In this document: positions 1 to 9,092 of the stretch, piece by piece
Position numbering within the stretch: the first letter of the stretch is position 1
Layout of the letters: each line of letters starts with the position of its first letter
DNA from: Amycolatopsis jiangsuensis
Lineage (GTDB): Bacteria > Actinomycetota > Actinomycetes > Mycobacteriales > Pseudonocardiaceae
Direction of reading: 5' to 3'
NCBI RefSeq assembly: GCF_014204865.1
Contig: NZ_JACHMG010000001.1
Location: 1,674,001 to 1,738,000, forward strand
Length of the DNA stretch: 64,000 bases
Position numbers and translations under genes: made by a program
The notes under the pieces: generated by a model
The model's input: the letters and a program-made list of their open reading frames with translations, nothing else
What the model was told of the DNA's origin: nothing
Database searches by the model: none

Positions 1-1
1 C

Positions 2-145
2 CTCAAGGCCGCGACCGTCGAACTCGATCCCGAAGTGCTCGACCGGATCGACGAGATCGTCGATCCCGGCACCCAGTTCCTCGAACGTGACACCGGCCAG
101 GACACGCCGTCGCTGCAGCCGTCCGCGCGCCGCCGTACCCCGTAA
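2..145 (+). CDS. aldo/keto reductase, C-terminal fragment (cut by window edge)
   Basis: The open frame enters from the left edge and stops at TAA 143-145, giving 47 residues. The pattern LDPEVLDRIDEIVDPGT is the usual last helix of aldo/keto reductases (x-LxxEdLxxIDeivPG), followed by a polar tail. Only the tail is visible, so substrate and cofactor residues cannot be judged. It lies 14 bp ahead of another aldo/keto reductase on the same strand and probably heads the same operon. An alternative is the tail of another TIM-barrel oxidoreductase. Confidence 0.6.
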   Translation, partial: LKAATVELDPEVLDRIDEIVDPGTQFLERDTGQDTPSLQPSARRRTP

Positions 146-159
146 CGGAAAGGATCCCT

Positions 160-1179
160 GTGAGCTCCCCCATCCACACCCCCGCCGAGGACCGCTACGA
201 GCACCTGCCCTACCGCCGCGCCAGCCGGTCCGGGCTCGACCTGCCCGCATTCTCCTTCGGGCTGTGGCAGAAGTTCGGCCCCGAGCACGGCTACGAGAAG
301 CGCCGCGAGATCATCCTGCACGCGTTCGACCTCGGCATCACGCATTTCGACAACGCCGACCGTTACGGACCGCCCACGCGCGGGGCGCAGAAGTTCTTCG
401 GCCAGGTGCTCGCGCAGGACCTCGCGCCCTACCGGGACGAGCTGATCCTCTCGACCAAAGCGGGCAACCCGATCGGCGCGAGCCCGTACCAGAAGGGCGC
501 CTCGCGGAAGTCGCTGCTGGCCTCGCTGGAGCACAGCCTGCGCGATCTCGGCACCGATTACGTGGACGTCTTCTACAGCCACAGCCCCGATCTGACGACA
601 CCGCTGGAGGAGACCGTCGGTGCGCTGGTCAGCGCGGTCGGCCAGGGCAAGGCGCTCTACGCCGGCATTTCGAACTATCTGCCCGACCGCGCCCGCAAGG
701 CCGCGGCGCTGCTGCGGGAAGCCGGCGTCCCCCTGCTGGTGCACCAACCGCGGTACTCGATCTTCGACCGCAGGCCCGAACGCAACGGTCTGCTCGCGGC
801 GGCCGCCGAGGACGGGTTCGGGCTCGTCGTCTACTCGCCGCTCGCGCAGGGGCTGCTGACTGACAAGTACCTCGTGGACATTCCCGACGGCGCGCGGGCG
901 CGGGACAGCGCGTTCCTCTCCCCGGACGTCATCGACGCCACCTATCGGGAACGCGCGGCCGCGTTGAACAAGATCGCCGAGGAGCGCGGGCAATCGCTCG
1001 CGCAGCTGGCGCTGCAGTGGGTGCTGCGGCGCCCGGAAGTCACCTCCGCGCTCATCGGCGCGAGCAGCACCGGCCAGCTGGACCACAACCTGCAGGCGCT
1101 GGACTTTCCGCCGCTGACCGAGGCGGAACTGGCGTCGATCGACGAGCACGGCGTGCACGGCACGGGGCTGAAGCTGTGA
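160..1179 (+). CDS. aldo/keto reductase, L-glyceraldehyde-3-phosphate reductase (YghZ/Gpr) type
   Basis: A cytosolic NADPH-dependent aldehyde reductase of 339 residues, close in length to E. coli YghZ. Features shared with that family, from memory, are the N-terminal YRRxxRSGLxLPxxSxGLWxxFG, the catalytic-region [20 protein letters not shown]-type lysine strand (LSTKAGNP), YVDVFYSH, and the C-terminal cofactor segment [22 protein letters not shown] at 160 is chosen because GGAAAGG lies 6-7 bases upstream. Its stop overlaps the GTG start of the next gene by 4 bp, so it is translationally coupled to three LLM monooxygenases. The physiological aldehyde is unknown; in this operon it may reduce an aldehyde released by a monooxygenase (inference). 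Confidence 0.85.
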   Translation: MSSPIHTPAEDRYEHLPYRRASRSGLDLPAFSFGLWQKFGPEHGYEKRREIILHAFDLGITHFDNADRYGPPTRGAQKFFGQVLAQDLAPYRDELILSTKAGNPIGASPYQKGASRKSLLASLEHSLRDLGTDYVDVFYSHSPDLTTPLEETVGALVSAVGQGKALYAGISNYLPDRARKAAALLREAGVPLLVHQPRYSIFDRRPERNGLLAAAAEDGFGLVVYSPLAQGLLTDKYLVDIPDGARARDSAFLSPDVIDATYRERAAALNKIAEERGQSLAQLALQWVLRRPEVTSALIGASSTGQLDHNLQALDFPPLTEAELASIDEHGVHGTGLKL

Positions 1180-2240
1180 CCGCCCCGATCGGCGCCGGAA
1201 TCGAGGACGGCCGCCGGTTCCGGCTGAACTTCCTGCTGCACCTGGACTCCGACGTACCGCCGTCGCGGGCCTACCGGCAGGCGGCCGAGATCTTCGTGGC
1301 GGCCGAGGAGCTGGGCTACGACTCGGGGTGGGTGATCCAGCGGCATTTCCGCCAAGGCAGGGAACACGTGTCCGCGCCGCTGGTCGTGCTGGCCGCGATC
1401 GCCCAGCACACCACGCGGATCGGGCTGGGCACCGGCGTGCTGGTGCTGCCGCTGGAGGACCCGCTGCGGGTCGCCGAAGACGCGGCCACCCTCGACGCGC
1501 TGAGCGCCGGCCGCCTCGAACTGGGCGTCGGGTCGGGCCCGTTCCCCGGTGCCTGGGCGGCGTTCGGCCGGGACCTCGCCGAGCGGCACGACCTCTTCGG
1601 CGCCTCGGTCACGCGGCTGCACGAAGTGCTGGAGGGCAAGGTACTCAACGACCTCGGCGAGGTGCTGCATCCACCGGGAACCGGTGTGCGGCAACGGCTG
1701 TGGCAGGCCACGACGAGCGCCCCGGCCCACGCGCACCGGGCAGCGGCCGCCGCCGGGCGAGCCGGCGACGGACTGCAGCTCTCGCGTGCGACCGCGTGGA
1801 GCGGATCGACGGTGGCGCAAGCGCAGCGAGCGCAGGCCGAGTGGATCGGGACCTACCGCGACGCGTGGCACGAGCCCGACCGCGCACCCCGTGTCCAGGT
1901 GTCGCGCGCGGTGTACCCGCACCCGGACCGGGCGATCGCCCGCGAGCTGGTGGCACCCGGCGTGCGGCGGTGGCAAAGCTGGCAGTCCCACCGGAGGGAC
2001 GCGTCCGGCCTCAGCGTGGACGACTACCTCGCCGCCGACCACGCCCTGATCGGCCCGCCCGAGGACCTCGCGACCGAATTGGCGCAGGACCCGGCGCTGC
2101 GCTGGGCCACCGACCTCCTCGTCAGCTTCGTCCCCGGCGTCCCGGAACACCAGGAACACCTCCGGCTGCTCACCGACACCGCCCAGCGGCTCGCCCCGGC
2201 ACTCGGTTGGCAACCCGCGCCCGAGGTGAGCACGCGATGA
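1176..2240 (+). CDS. LLM-class flavin-dependent oxidoreductase
   Basis: A luciferase-like monooxygenase of 354 residues using reduced FMN or F420. Family hallmarks are the strand [19 protein letters not shown] followed by [20 protein letters not shown] at about residues 85-125, and a C-terminal segment [14 protein letters not shown] typical of LLM proteins. Start GTG 1176 overlaps the previous stop in a GTGA junction; a longer in-frame reading to 1017 would run into the previous gene and is rejected. It is the first of three consecutive, overlapping LLM genes, suggesting stepwise or combined oxidation of one sulfur- or carbon-containing substrate. The flavin reductase partner is not in the window. 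Confidence 0.82.
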   Translation: MTAPIGAGIEDGRRFRLNFLLHLDSDVPPSRAYRQAAEIFVAAEELGYDSGWVIQRHFRQGREHVSAPLVVLAAIAQHTTRIGLGTGVLVLPLEDPLRVAEDAATLDALSAGRLELGVGSGPFPGAWAAFGRDLAERHDLFGASVTRLHEVLEGKVLNDLGEVLHPPGTGVRQRLWQATTSAPAHAHRAAAAAGRAGDGLQLSRATAWSGSTVAQAQRAQAEWIGTYRDAWHEPDRAPRVQVSRAVYPHPDRAIARELVAPGVRRWQSWQSHRRDASGLSVDDYLAADHALIGPPEDLATELAQDPALRWATDLLVSFVPGVPEHQEHLRLLTDTAQRLAPALGWQPAPEVSTR

Positions 2241-3562
2241 CCCGGCTGCACCTGAACCTGTCGCTGATGACACCGGGGCACTTCCGGCACGCATGGCGGC
2301 TGCCGCACGCCGATCCGCTGGCCTATCTCGACATCGACCATTTCCAGCGGCTGGCGCGGATCGCCGAGCAGGCAAAGGTCGACGCGGTGTTCCTCGGGGA
2401 CGGTCCCGCGCTGCGCGGCGAGATCGAGGACGCACCGGGAACCGGGCTGGACCCGCTCGTGCTGCTCGGCAACCTCGCCGCGGTCACCACGCATCTTGGC
2501 GTGATCGCGACGAGTTCGACGACCTACAACTCCCCCTACAACCTGGCCCGCCGGTTCCAGGCGCTCGACCACGTCACCAAGGGCCGGGCCGCGGTCAACG
2601 TCGTCACCACCGGCACCCCGGCCGCGGCGGCGAACTTCGGCCGCACCGGGCATCCCGCCAAGGCCGAACGCTACCGGCGGGCGCACGAGTTCCTCGACGT
2701 GGTGACCCGGCTGTGGGACGGCTGGGAACCCGGCGCGGTGGTCGCGGACAAGGCGACCGGCCGCTACGCCGATCCGGCGCGGATCCGGCGGCTCGACCAC
2801 GCCGGGGAGTTCTTCTCCGTCGCCGGGCCCCTGCCGGTCGGCGCGGGGCCGCAGGGCCGTCCGGTGATCGTGCAGGCCGGCGGTTCCGAGGGCGGCCGCG
2901 ACCTGGCCGCGAAATTCGCGGACGTCGTGTTCACCGTCTCGCAGACCCTCGACGGCGCGGTCGCGTTCCGCGACGACATCCGGCGGCGTGCGGCCGGAGC
3001 GGGCCGCGACCCGGACGACGTGAAGATCTCGCTGGGCGTCGTCGTGCTCACCGCGGCGACCGAAACCGAGGCGCTGCGACGGGAGCGCGAGCTGCACGCG
3101 ACGCTGCCGATCGAGCGGCTTTCCGGGGTCCTGCTGGGCAACCTCGGGCTTTCGCCGGAGCGGTTCGGCCCGGACGACCCGATCACCGCCGCGGACCTGC
3201 CGGACTCGGTACCCGACAACGCGTTCTCCAGCGGTTTCGCCGCGTCCACGCGAGCTCTCATCGCGCAGCGCCCGCATACCGCACGCGAACTGGTCCAGGG
3301 CAGCGCGGGCGGGGCCGGGCACCGCCTGCTCGTCGGCTCGGCGGAACAGGTGGCCGACGATCTGGCGGCCTGGTTCGCCGCGGGTGCCGCGGACGGATTC
3401 ACCGTGATGCCTGCGGACACCGCGGTCGATTTCGAGTACTTCGCCCGGCTCGTGGTGCCGCTGCTTCAGCAGCGTGCGCTGTTCCAGACCGAGTACGGCG
3501 ACCCCACGCTGCGCGGCCGGCTCGGGCTCGCGCACGCCCGCACGAACGGAGCCCTGCGGTGA
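2237..3562 (+). CDS. NtaA/SnaA/DszA-type FMN monooxygenase
   Basis: A 441-residue flavin monooxygenase of the nitrilotriacetate monooxygenase / DszA branch. Diagnostic segments are the N-terminal [68 protein letters not shown] (given here in pieces: substrate-barrel strand, then [15 protein letters not shown]), and [23 protein letters not shown]. The length is right for the branch (about 440-460). ATG 2237 overlaps the upstream TGA in an ATGA junction. Members oxidise C-N or C-S bonds with FMNH2 from a separate reductase. The actual substrate is unknown; the SsuD-like neighbour suggests organosulfur or sulfonate scavenging (inference). Confidence 0.87.
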   Translation: MTRLHLNLSLMTPGHFRHAWRLPHADPLAYLDIDHFQRLARIAEQAKVDAVFLGDGPALRGEIEDAPGTGLDPLVLLGNLAAVTTHLGVIATSSTTYNSPYNLARRFQALDHVTKGRAAVNVVTTGTPAAAANFGRTGHPAKAERYRRAHEFLDVVTRLWDGWEPGAVVADKATGRYADPARIRRLDHAGEFFSVAGPLPVGAGPQGRPVIVQAGGSEGGRDLAAKFADVVFTVSQTLDGAVAFRDDIRRRAAGAGRDPDDVKISLGVVVLTAATETEALRRERELHATLPIERLSGVLLGNLGLSPERFGPDDPITAADLPDSVPDNAFSSGFAASTRALIAQRPHTARELVQGSAGGAGHRLLVGSAEQVADDLAAWFAAGAADGFTVMPADTAVDFEYFARLVVPLLQQRALFQTEYGDPTLRGRLGLAHARTNGALR

Positions 3563-4617
3563 GCGAGCAGTTCCTGTGGTACATCCCGAACCAGGCCGAA
3601 CCCGGCCATCGCGGCGACGACGCCGTCGACGGTCACAACAGCCTCGCGACGCTGACCGGCCACGCACGCACCCTCGAGCAGCACGGCTGGGACGGCGCTC
3701 TGCTCGGTGCGGGCTGGGGACGTCCGGACACCTTCACGGTCGCGACCGCGCTGGCCGCGCAGACCACGAGCTTCCAGCCGCTCGTCGCGATCCGCCCCGG
3801 CTACTGGCGTCCGGCGAACTTCGCCGCCGCGGCCGCGACCCTCGACCACCTCACCGGCGGCCGGGTCCTGGTGAACATCGTGTCCGGTTTGGACAACCTC
3901 GCCGCCTACGGCGACACCGAAGGCGACCAGGCGCACCGGTACGCACGGACCAAAGAGTTCTTGCAGATCGTCCGTCGCTTGTGGACCGAAGAACACGTGA
4001 CCTACCACGGCGAGCACTTCTCCGTCACCGATTCGACGGTCGCGCCGCGCACCGTGGTCCGCGGCGCGCGAACGCACCCGCGGCTGTACTTCGGCGGTGC
4101 GTCCCCGGCCGCGGAACAGGTCGCCGCCGCCGAAGCCGATGTGCAGCTGTTCTGGGGAGAGCCCCTCGATGGCATCGCCGAACGCATCGACCGCCTGCGC
4201 GAGCTGAGCGCCCGGCAGGAGCGCCGGCATCCGCCGCTGGAGTTCGGCCTGCGGATCACCACGGTCGTGCGCGACACAACCGAACAGGCCTGGGCCGACG
4301 CGGAAGCGAGGGTCGCGGCCATGGCGAAGGGCACCCTCGCCCGCGATCCGCGCCGCCAGGCCGCGACCGGCCAGCAGCGGCTGCTGGATCTGGCCGCCCG
4401 GGGCGAGGTGCTGGACGACAACCTCTACACCACCCCCGGCAAGTACGGCGGAGGCGGCGCGGCCACCACATGGCTGGTCGGCACCGCGGGCGAGGTGGCG
4501 AAGTCGCTGCGGAAGTACCAGGAACTGGGGGTGACGCACTTCGTCCTGTCCGACACGCCGTATCTGCCGGAAATCCGGCGCCAGGGAGACCAGCTGCTGC
4601 CTCTGTTGCGCGGGTGA
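3559..4617 (+). CDS. SsuD-like alkanesulfonate monooxygenase family protein
   Basis: 352 residues in the LLM family, SsuD branch. Matching elements are the N-terminal FLWYIPNQAEPG, GHARTLEQHGWDGALLGAGWGRPD, VAIRPGYWRPANFAAAAATLDHLTGGRVLVNIVSG and HPRLYFGGASPAAEQVAA, each the standard position of SsuD barrel strands (quoted in separate short pieces where conserved: VAIRPGYWRP, LVNIVSG, LYFGGASP). GTG 3559 overlaps the previous TGA by 4 bp. SsuD releases sulfite and an aldehyde from alkanesulfonates using FMNH2. The aldo/keto reductase at the head of this operon could handle the aldehyde (inference). No SsuABC transporter or SsuE reductase is adjacent. Confidence 0.83.
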   Translation: MSEQFLWYIPNQAEPGHRGDDAVDGHNSLATLTGHARTLEQHGWDGALLGAGWGRPDTFTVATALAAQTTSFQPLVAIRPGYWRPANFAAAAATLDHLTGGRVLVNIVSGLDNLAAYGDTEGDQAHRYARTKEFLQIVRRLWTEEHVTYHGEHFSVTDSTVAPRTVVRGARTHPRLYFGGASPAAEQVAAAEADVQLFWGEPLDGIAERIDRLRELSARQERRHPPLEFGLRITTVVRDTTEQAWADAEARVAAMAKGTLARDPRRQAATGQQRLLDLAARGEVLDDNLYTTPGKYGGGGAATTWLVGTAGEVAKSLRKYQELGVTHFVLSDTPYLPEIRRQGDQLLPLLRG

Positions 4618-4646
4618 GCCGGGCCGGGGACGCCGGTGCGGACGGG

Positions 4647-5147
4647 CTAACGCGGGCCTTCCCAGTCGAGCAGCAGGCTTCGCAGGTCGTCGTTGAGGCC
4701 GCGGCGGACCGCGGCCGGCAGGGTGGCGAGCAGCCGGGTCTCGGTCTCGGTCTTGGTGCTGAAGACCTCCGCCGCCCGGCGGCGGCCCTCTTCGGTGAGC
4801 GTCACGAGGATCTGCCTGCGGTCGCCGGGGTTGACGTCGCGGCGGACCAGCCCCTTGCTTTCGAGGCCGGCGACCCGTTTGGTGACCCCGCCGGAGGTGA
4901 GGCGCATGCTCTCGAGCAGCTGCCCCGCGGACAGCCGGTACGGCGCGCCCGACCGCACGAGGGCGCCCAGCAGCTCCACTTCCCACAGCTCGATGCCGAA
5001 CGCCGCCAGCTCGCGGCGCAACTCCGTTTCCAGCAGGCGGGCCACCCGCAGCAACCGCATGCTCAGCGCCTTGCTGACCCGCTCGTCCTCGGTGACCTCA
5101 GTGATCTGCGCCATGACACCGTCGACATGATCACGCGGGCTCGGCAT
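4647..5147 (-). CDS. MarR-family transcriptional regulator
   Basis: 166 residues with a MarR winged helix: ALVRSGAPYRLSAGQLLESM then LTSGGVTKRVAGLESKGLV as recognition helix and RRDVNPGDRRQILVTLTEEG as the wing. It is convergent with the LLM operon (29-bp gap) and divergent from the exporter gene at 5210, the classic arrangement for a repressor of a drug exporter relieved by a phenolic or drug ligand. A shorter start at MAQITEVTED is possible; the longer one is kept because it begins just outside the exporter promoter. The 62-bp shared intergenic region should hold the operator. Confidence 0.87.
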   Translation of the reverse strand: MPSPRDHVDGVMAQITEVTEDERVSKALSMRLLRVARLLETELRRELAAFGIELWEVELLGALVRSGAPYRLSAGQLLESMRLTSGGVTKRVAGLESKGLVRRDVNPGDRRQILVTLTEEGRRRAAEVFSTKTETETRLLATLPAAVRRGLNDDLRSLLLDWEGPR

Positions 5148-5209
5148 GGCTGGGTACCCTAACAGCAGTCATTATCTTACTGGTCTCGAATTCTTCCCCA
5201 GGTGGTCCC

Positions 5210-7207
5210 GTGAGCATGTCCGTCGCCGCAGCACCCCCCGCCGATCCGCGGCGCTGGCGAGCGCTGGCGGTCTGCCTGATCGCGGGCTTCATGACCCTGC
5301 TCGACGTCAGCATCGTCAACGTCGCGCTGCCCTCGATGGAGCAGGGCATCGGGGCGACCGCGTCCGACGTGTCCTGGGTGGTCTCCGGGTACGCGCTCAC
5401 GTTCGGTCTGGCGCTCGTCCCGTCCGGCCGGCTCGGCGACGACTACGGCCGCCGCCGGATGTTCCTGCTGGGGCTGGCGTTGTTCGTGATCACCAGCGTG
5501 CTGTGCGGGGCCGCACCGAACGCGACCTGGCTGGTCGTGGCCCGGCTGGCCCAGGGCGTCGCGGGCGGTCTGCTCAACCCGCAGATCATCGGCATGATGC
5601 AGCAGCTGTTCACCGGCCGTGAGCGGGGCAAGGCCTTCGGCGCTTTCGGCGCGACGGTCGGGCTGTCCACCGCGATCGGGCCGGTGCTCGGCGGCCTGCT
5701 GATCCAGGGGTTCGGTGCCGGCGAGGGCTGGCGCTACGTCTTCTACGTCAACCTGCCCATCGGCATCCTGGCGATCCTCTTCGGGCTGCGGCTGCTGCCG
5801 AAGGACGTGCGCGCCGAACGCAAACGCACCCCCGACCTGCTGGGCACGGTGCTGCTCGGCGCGGCCGTGGTGCTCGTGATGCTTCCGCTGGTCGAACAGG
5901 AGGAGCAGTCCGCCCAGCCGCACTGGTGGCTGATGGGCGTCGCGGCCGCGCTGCTCGTGCTCTTCGTGCTGTGGGAGCAGTGGCTCGGCCGGCGGGGGAA
6001 GCATCCGCTGGTGAACCTGAAGCTGCTCACCGTGCGCAGCTACACGATGGCCGCCGCGCTCGGGCTGGTCTACTTCGCCGGGTTCACCGGGATTTTCCTG
6101 GTCCTCACGCTGTTCTTCCAGCAGGGCGAGGGCTACAGCGCACTCCAGTCGGGCGCCGCGATGCTGGCCTTCGCGATCGGGTCGGCGATCTCGCCCGCGA
6201 TCGGCGGACGGCTGGTGCACCGGCTGGGCAGGCCGATGGTGGTGTCCGGCACCCTGCTGGTGGCGCTCGGGCTCGCCGGCACGGCCTGGCTCGTGCACGG
6301 CTATTCCGGTGGCAGTCTCGCACTCGTGCTCGCCGGGCCGCTGTTCGTCGCCGGTTTCGGCAGTGGATTGGTCATCGCACCGAACTCCACGCTCGCGCTG
6401 GAGGACATCTCCCCCGCCGAAGGCGGCACCGCGGGTGGCGTGCTGCAGACCGGGCAGCGGATCGGCGCGGCGATCGGCACCGCTCTCGGCGGCTCGTTGT
6501 TCTTCAGCGAGCTCGGCCGTTCGCACGGTGACTACCATTCCGCAGCAACGCACGGCCTGCTCGGCTCGACCGCACTCGTCGTGCTGGCCCTGCTGTTCGG
6601 CATCACCGACATCGTGCTTTCACGCGCCCGCAAGCGCCGCGGCGCACCGGCGGCCACCCCCGAGCCCGACACCGGGGCCGCACCGGTCCCACAGCGTCCC
6701 GCCGACAGCGTGACCGGCACGGTGCGCGGCCTCCCGCCCGGCGAGCAGGCCGCGATCGCACTGACCTCACTGGACACGCACCAAGTCCACCGCACAGTCA
6801 CCGGCGCCGACGGCGCGTACGCCCTCGCCGCACCCGCGGGCACCTACGTGCTGCTGGCCAGAGTGGACGGTCACGAACCGATCGCGCGACACGTGACGGT
6901 CGGCGCGCACCCGGTCCGCGAAGACGTCGAGCTGCCGCTGTCCGCGCGCCTGGTCGGCACCGTGCACGCGGCCCCGGGGCCGTTCGGGGGTGCACAGGTC
7001 ACCGTGGTGGACACCGCGGGCCACGTCCAGCGGACCACCATCACCGACGCCGCCGGCCATTACGCCGTCGACGGCCTCTTCCCCGGCGAATACCAGGTGA
7101 TCGTGACGAGCTACGAACCGGCAGCGAGCCCCGTGGACCTGACCGCGGACGGCCCGGCCCAGTTCGACCCCTTGCTGCGCCTCGCCTCCACCACGGACGG
7201 ACGCTAG
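5210..7207 (+). CDS. DHA2-type MFS drug exporter fused to C-terminal carboxypeptidase-regulatory-like domains
   Basis: 665 residues. Residues 1 to about 475 form a 14-helix EmrB/QacA-type proton antiporter: LLDVSIVNVALPSM in helix 1 (motif D1), RLGDDYGRRRMF between helices 2 and 3 (motif A), and ATVGLSTAIGPVLGGLL in helix 5 (motif C). After a Pro/Ala-rich linker, about residues 495-660 hold two beta-sandwich repeats with the DADGxY(A)L-type signature: TGADGAYALAAPAGTYVLLARVD and TDAAGHYAVDGLFPGEYQVIV. Such CarboxypepD-reg or transthyretin-like repeats usually bind or scaffold and are rarely fused to MFS proteins. GTG 5210 follows AGGTGG by 5 bases; ATG 5216 is an alternative. The stop TAG coincides with the CTAG end of the following insertion sequence. 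Confidence 0.85.
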   Translation: MSMSVAAAPPADPRRWRALAVCLIAGFMTLLDVSIVNVALPSMEQGIGATASDVSWVVSGYALTFGLALVPSGRLGDDYGRRRMFLLGLALFVITSVLCGAAPNATWLVVARLAQGVAGGLLNPQIIGMMQQLFTGRERGKAFGAFGATVGLSTAIGPVLGGLLIQGFGAGEGWRYVFYVNLPIGILAILFGLRLLPKDVRAERKRTPDLLGTVLLGAAVVLVMLPLVEQEEQSAQPHWWLMGVAAALLVLFVLWEQWLGRRGKHPLVNLKLLTVRSYTMAAALGLVYFAGFTGIFLVLTLFFQQGEGYSALQSGAAMLAFAIGSAISPAIGGRLVHRLGRPMVVSGTLLVALGLAGTAWLVHGYSGGSLALVLAGPLFVAGFGSGLVIAPNSTLALEDISPAEGGTAGGVLQTGQRIGAAIGTALGGSLFFSELGRSHGDYHSAATHGLLGSTALVVLALLFGITDIVLSRARKRRGAPAATPEPDTGAAPVPQRPADSVTGTVRGLPPGEQAAIALTSLDTHQVHRTVTGADGAYALAAPAGTYVLLARVDGHEPIARHVTVGAHPVREDVELPLSARLVGTVHAAPGPFGGAQVTVVDTAGHVQRTTITDAAGHYAVDGLFPGEYQVIVTSYEPAASPVDLTADGPAQFDPLLRLASTTDGR

Positions 7208-8200
7208 ACGGCTGATTCCGTGAAGTTAGTGTTAGTGGTCGTAGGCGATGAGTGATCGTTTGCTGGTCAGGCCGGTGTTCCAGTTGTGCCAGATGCCGGC
7301 GGCCATGGCCAGCAGGCGTTGGGCGACGCGGGTGAACACTCCGGCGGGGGTGCGTCCGCCGTGGGCTTCGAGGTCGAGCTGGCCCTTGAGGGTCTGGTTG
7401 ACCGACTCGATCCGTTGACGGACACCGCCGAGGTTGCCGTTGCGGTAGGTCTCGTCCTTGCGGTCCGGGCGCAGCAACTCCAGCCCCATCGCCGCGGTCA
7501 GCTTCTTGAATTCCTTGCCGGCGAAACCCTTGTCCGCCAACAGGGTCTGGCCGTCACGAACGAGGTGGTGGTTGTGCTCGAGCAGGGCGGCCAAGACCTC
7601 GCGTTCGCCGAGTTTCGGGTTGGCCAGGCACCACATGATCGGCATGCCGTCGCCGGCGCAGACGAGGTAAAGCTTGAGCCCCCAATACCACCGAGAGTGT
7701 GACGCACAGTAGCCGTAACTGGCGTGGCCGGCCAGGTCGGAGCGCTTCACGGTTTCCCGGGACATCCCGCACGGCACCGGGGTGGCATCGGTGATCCACA
7801 TGTCGTCAAACCAGGACGGACAGCACAGGGAAAGGGCCAGGATGGTCTTGCGCAGCAACGGTTCTGATGCCTTTAACCGCTTGTGGTAGCCGGACTGCCC
7901 AGGAAGATGAGCAAACCATTCACGCCACCGGGAGTCGGCATGAAGATGGCGAATCCATCGGCGCTCGGAGTCATACCGCAGCAACACTTGGGCAGTGGCC
8001 AGCGTGATCAACTCACTGTCCGTGAGTAGTGGGCGCCGTCCCCGGCCGGTCCGGGGCAGCACCACATGGTCATCGACGAGCACGTACAGTGCCGTCAGGA
8101 GGGTGTTCAGGTCGTTCTTCACAAAATGATCATGAGCACCCTCCACTCATGCCCACACTCGGGGCCACTTCACACGACCTTCACGGAATCACTCATCTAG
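7204..8200 (-). mobile_element. IS982-family-like insertion sequence, copy 1
   Basis: A 997-bp element identical in extent to the copy at 10953-11949. Its ends are imperfect inverted repeats sharing TGATTCCGTGAAG, with CTAG at both outer edges (7204-7207 and 8197-8200). CTAG may be a 4-bp target duplication or part of the repeats; the sequence cannot separate these, but the CTAG next to the lone end at 8197-8232 favours a CTAG target. The element lies immediately downstream of the MFS gene, whose stop codon it touches, and outside the integrative element that starts at 8475. Confidence 0.8.
7232..8146 (-). CDS. IS982-type DDE transposase (copy 1)
   Basis: 304 residues. The catalytic acidic residues appear as D120 (WITDATPVP), D205 (LADKGFAG) and E247 (QRIESVNQTLK), and the signature HASYGYCASHSRWYWGLKLYL is the conserved substrate-strand segment of IS982 transposases (YGYCASxxxxxGxKL). 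Length fits the family (about 290-300). The frame is intact and identical to the copy at 10981-11895, so the element was probably recently active here. An IS5-superfamily label is the main alternative. Confidence 0.85.
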   Translation of the reverse strand: MEGAHDHFVKNDLNTLLTALYVLVDDHVVLPRTGRGRRPLLTDSELITLATAQVLLRYDSERRWIRHLHADSRWREWFAHLPGQSGYHKRLKASEPLLRKTILALSLCCPSWFDDMWITDATPVPCGMSRETVKRSDLAGHASYGYCASHSRWYWGLKLYLVCAGDGMPIMWCLANPKLGEREVLAALLEHNHHLVRDGQTLLADKGFAGKEFKKLTAAMGLELLRPDRKDETYRNGNLGGVRQRIESVNQTLKGQLDLEAHGGRTPAGVFTRVAQRLLAMAAGIWHNWNTGLTSKRSLIAYDH

Positions 8201-8232
8201 ATGAGTGATTCCGTGAAGTTCGTGTGAAGTGG
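8165..8232. repeat. 68-bp palindrome formed by two IS ends meeting at CTAG
   Basis: The right inverted repeat of the IS copy ending at 8200 is mirrored by a second, nearly identical end running 8197-8232 in the opposite direction, sharing GATTCCGTGAAG and GTGTGAAGTGG. The arms pair about CTAG at 8197-8200 with one mismatch class (G versus T after GTGAAG). Beyond 8233 the sequence no longer resembles the complete IS, so the second end is a solo terminal repeat of a related or non-autonomous element. Confidence 0.8.
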
Positions 8233-8446
8233 GGTCGCGTCGGCGGCAGAAGGGGGAGGTGCCCAAGGTCGATGTGTGGGCAAAGATCTGCGCTTTCTGC
8301 TCGTGCCACAAGGCTCGCCGAGTCGCCAAGACACGGGGTTGCCGCACCCGGATCGCCGCGAGGAGACCGGCCGTAACAGCACCCACGGACGACACCAACC
8401 AACCTCCGCTCTACTTACGCTTCCTGTCCGATCAAGCTGGGCTGTC
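8233..8446. other. non-coding stretch between IS end and attL
   Basis: About 210 bp on the chromosomal side of attL. Short open frames exist on both strands but none has a convincing start, ribosome-binding site or recognisable protein pattern. It is either ancestral intergenic sequence downstream of the exporter gene or the body of the decayed element whose terminal repeat is at 8197-8232. Confidence 0.4.
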
Positions 8447-8504
8447 AAGGGGTCCTTGAGGGACTTGGAGTCCCCCAAGGCGACTGCCTGATTGTTTACC
8501 TACT
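8447..8504 (+). other. attL of the integrative element
   Basis: The chromosomal half (8447-8474) contains AAGGGGTCCTTG and a small perfect hairpin GGGACT-TGG-AGTCCC. The core CCAAGG is at 8475-8480. The element half-site P' runs 8481-8504 and ends TGTTTACCTACT. The mirror-image partner of P' is at attR. Unlike tyrosine-integrase sites there is no long direct repeat and no tRNA gene, as expected for a large serine recombinase, whose attP arms are inverted repeats around a short crossover. Confidence 0.8.
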
Positions 8505-8614
8505 TGTGAACTCGGACGACGGCTCGTCGGGAGGTTGAGCAGGGCAGCCGACCGGACCACGCCGTAGTGCGGTTCGTCAGACCTAATCGGTCGTGTGCTC
8601 GTCGGGTGTCGGGC

Positions 8615-8980
8615 ATGATGGCTGACGTGAGTGAGCCTGCCGACGCGACCTCTGGTCACGATGTCCCGCCGAGCTTCGCCGATGAGTTGCGCCGGAGGGC
8701 GGCAGCTTTCCGGGCGTGTGCGGAGACCGAGGGACGGGCCGCCGGGTTGTTCGCCGGGCTTGATGAGCGAGGGCTCCCCGGCATGGCCGACATGCGGAGC
8801 CGTTCCGAGCGTGCTGTGCGGATGCTGACGCAGGTGGCTTCGGTGAACGCCGCGCAAGCACTCGCTTACGACGAGATGATCGCGGCCGGTGGTCCGGACG
8901 ACGCTCGGGCATACGTTGAGTACGAGGCCACCACACGGCGTCTACTTGCGCTGATGCCCGCCGACACGCTCGCCGACTGA
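8615..8980 (+). CDS. hypothetical protein of the integrative element
   Basis: 121 residues from ATG 8615 (a second ATG follows directly; an upstream in-frame start at 8567 would add a basic, unconserved-looking stretch). The protein is acidic and Ala-rich with predicted long helices: SFADELRRRAAAFRACAET, SRSERAVRMLTQVASVNAAQ and DDARAYVEYEATTRRLLAL. No signal peptide, membrane segment or known motif is visible. It is the first gene inside attL and is followed by a truncated winged-helix gene on the other strand. I do not recognise a function. Confidence 0.5.
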   Translation: MMADVSEPADATSGHDVPPSFADELRRRAAAFRACAETEGRAAGLFAGLDERGLPGMADMRSRSERAVRMLTQVASVNAAQALAYDEMIAAGGPDDARAYVEYEATTRRLLALMPADTLAD

Positions 8981-9092
8981 CGGTCGAGGCGCGTCGGAAG
9001 CCCGATGGGACGGGCGGGACGGGTCGTCGGGGGAACCCGCCCCGCCCTGCTTTGGGGCCGGTGGCTGTCCCGGCCAGCCGGTGAGCGGAGGC

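Noticed and set aside
942..2435. Long minus-strand frames opposite the LLM operon
   Set aside because: Arg/Gly/Pro-rich compositional frames without motifs; the plus-strand genes have coupled starts and clear families.
8229..8459. Short open frame between the IS end and attL (contains CAFCSCHKARR)
   Set aside because: It starts within the solo IS end, has no ribosome-binding site and its stop lies in the att hairpin; too little support for a gene.
8447..8504. tRNA-gene integration site for the element
   Set aside because: No tRNA-like cloverleaf on either side, and the integrase is a serine recombinase, which does not need a long tRNA-derived identity block.
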